Shown here: positions 22,542 to 23,617 of the stretch, in pieces
Layout: each line of letters begins with the position of its first letter
How positions within the stretch are numbered: position 1 is the stretch's first letter
Assembly: GCA_028709185.1 (NCBI GenBank)
Contig: JAQVXM010000005.1
Coordinates: forward strand, 1-23,617
Length of the DNA stretch: 23,617 nucleotides
DNA from: Minisyncoccota bacterium
Lineage (GTDB): Bacteria > Patescibacteriota > Minisyncoccia > UBA6257 > XYB1-36-10
Direction of reading: 5' to 3'
The notes under the pieces: model-generated
Seen by the model: the letters and a program-made list of their open reading frames with translations, nothing else
Databases searched by the model: none
Told to the model about the DNA's origin: nothing
Made by a program: the position numbers and the translations under genes

Positions 22542-22577
22542 AGTCGTCTTGCTGTGAGGGGTAGGACGGCTTTTTTG
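22542..22577 (+). terminator. Strong hairpin with T-run, possible end of a very short RNA
   Basis: AGTCGTCTTGC (22542-22552) pairs with GTAGGACGGCT (22561-22571) over 11 bp with three G-T wobbles and an 8-nt loop TGTGAGGG; a run of six T follows. It has the form of an intrinsic terminator. It lies about 15 nt after the expected start of the promoter at 22515, so the transcript would be about 50 nt. It could be a small RNA, an attenuator in front of gatB, or the terminator of the secE-nusG-rplK operon. Confidence 0.65.
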
Positions 22578-22698
22578 TTTCTGATTTTTTATTTAAAAGA
22601 AATAAAGAGATAATTTAAAAAATTAGACGAAAGATTGGTTAAAATAAATTAATGGAAATTTTGGAATAGATTTGATAGGATTCAAATAAGATTAAAAT

Positions 22699-23617
22699 AT
22701 GAAAGAAACATATAAACCGGTAATAGGATTGGAAATACACGCTGAATTAAAAACGGAACGAAAGATGTTTTGCGGATGTTTAAATAATCCGGACGAAAAA
22801 GAACCAAACAGAAATGTTTGTCCGGTATGTTTGGCACATCCAGGGACATTACCAGTTGTGAATAGAAGAGCGGTAGAAAAGATAATACAAGTGGGACAGG
22901 CTTTAAAAGCGAAAACTCCAGAAAAGGCTGTTTTTTCCAGAAAGAATTATTTCTATCCAGATTTGCCAAAAGGATATCAGATAACTAGTCAACCAGATCC
23001 GTTTGCTATTGGCGGATTTATTGAGATAAACGGAAGAAAGATTGAGATAGACCATATTCATTTAGAAGAAGACACGGGAACTTTGGTTCATGAAAAAAAA
23101 TCAACTCTTGTGGATTTCAACCGGGCTGGGGTTCCTTTAATGGAACTAGTTACGAAACCTTGCATAGAGTCGGGAATAGAAGCGAGAAAATTTTGCGAGG
23201 AATTGCAGCTTATCTTGAGATATTTAGAAGCATCGGAAGCAAACATGGAAAAAGGTGAAATGAGATGCGAGGTAAATATTTCTTTAATGCAGGAAGGTGA
23301 TAAAAAATTCGGAACGAAAGTAGAAATAAAAAATTTAAATTCTTTTCGAGTGGTGGAAAAAGCAATTGAGTTTGAGATAAAAAGACAAGAAAAAATTTTG
23401 AAAGAAGGAGAAAAAGTAAGGCAGGAAACGAGAGGTTGGGATGAGACAAAAGGGGAAACGTTTTCTCAAAGAAGCAAGGAGGAAGCTCATGATTACAGAT
23501 ATTTTCCGGAGCCGGATTTGCCAGTTTTTATGTTAGCTGATTTTGAATTAGAAAAAATGAGATCACAGATTCCGGAAATGCCGGATGAGAAAAGAGAAAG
23601 ATTTAAAAAAGAATATG
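22699..23617 (+). CDS. gatB: Asp-tRNA(Asn)/Glu-tRNA(Gln) amidotransferase subunit B, N-terminal part
   Basis: 306 codons are present and the frame stays open to the window edge; the full protein is usually about 470-480 residues. The family start YKPVIGLEIHAELKT is followed by the zinc site C25-G-C27 and C41-P-V-C44. The cradle-domain motifs are FSRKNYFYPDLPKGYQITSQPDP, IHLEEDTGTLVH, VDFNRAGVPLMELVT and MRCEVNISL. GatB binds the mischarged tRNA, phosphorylates its side chain and receives ammonia from GatA. It is apart from gatCA (12098-13858). A weak TAAGAT (22687-22692) ends 6 nt before the ATG and could be its -10. No Shine-Dalgarno is visible. Confidence 0.95.
   Translation, partial: MKETYKPVIGLEIHAELKTERKMFCGCLNNPDEKEPNRNVCPVCLAHPGTLPVVNRRAVEKIIQVGQALKAKTPEKAVFSRKNYFYPDLPKGYQITSQPDPFAIGGFIEINGRKIEIDHIHLEEDTGTLVHEKKSTLVDFNRAGVPLMELVTKPCIESGIEARKFCEELQLILRYLEASEANMEKGEMRCEVNISLMQEGDKKFGTKVEIKNLNSFRVVEKAIEFEIKRQEKILKEGEKVRQETRGWDETKGETFSQRSKEEAHDYRYFPEPDLPVFMLADFELEKMRSQIPEMPDEKRERFKKEY

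Noticed and set aside
1..23617. CRISPR array, IS element, transposase, prophage or toxin-antitoxin pair
   Set aside because: No spaced direct-repeat array, no transposase or integrase motifs and no phage genes were seen. The only terminal-inverted-repeat structure is the 137-nt element at 10065-10201, which has no coding capacity.

Overview
The window is AT-rich, and its coding strands are purine-rich, with heavy use of AGA, ATA and AAA codons. It looks like the chromosome of a Candidate Phyla Radiation (Patescibacteria) bacterium, most likely of the Parcubacteria side. The reasons are a compact type IV pilus locus with many prepilin-like genes, a PheT without its tRNA-binding OB domain, few Shine-Dalgarno sequences, rplK with no rplA after it, and lineage-style small hypothetical proteins. 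TGA is used as a stop (pilB, pilD, gatA), so this is code 11 and not the Gracilibacteria/Absconditabacteria code. The taxonomic assignment is inference from gene content.

Layout. 1-8012: type IV pilus locus on the + strand: tail of an unidentified gene, pilB, pilT, pilC, a major-type pilin, the prepilin peptidase, then four minor-pilin-like genes in the order GspH/FimT, PilV, PilW, PilX. 8016-10052: ligA, 3 nt after the last minor pilin. 10053-10340: a 137-nt element with perfect 21-nt terminal inverted repeats and GC-richer internal hairpins, then the argS control region. 10341-14424: argS, gatC, gatA and a membrane protein with a HEPN-like motif. 14434-14774: three tRNAs, two leftward (CAT anticodon; Asp) and one rightward (initiator Met). 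14846-18304: pheS, an unknown acidic protein, pheT. 18375-18935: the only leftward protein gene, an unknown membrane-anchored protein with its own strong promoter, an inverted repeat over the -10, and a good Shine-Dalgarno. 19125-22400: gyrB, then secE-nusG-rplK. 22401-22698: a promoter directly followed by a hairpin with a T-run. 22699-end: gatB, cut by the window edge.

How the genes work together. PilB and PilT would extend and retract a pilus through the PilC platform, PilD matures the pilins, and the GspH/I/J/K-like set would prime or cap the fibre. The rest is core information processing: GatCAB transamidosome subunits, ArgRS and PheRS, tRNAs, gyrase B, ligase, SecE, NusG and L11.

The main points to follow up are: (a) -10 boxes that sit only 6-12 nt before start codons for many genes, implying leaderless or nearly leaderless mRNAs; (b) the 21-nt inverted-repeat element at 10065-10201; (c) the leftward gene at 18375-18935 with a probable operator and different codon use; (d) a promoter-terminator pair near 22515 that may make a very short RNA; (e) departures from consensus in tRNA-fMet, the leftward CAT tRNA, PheT and the LigA zinc finger.
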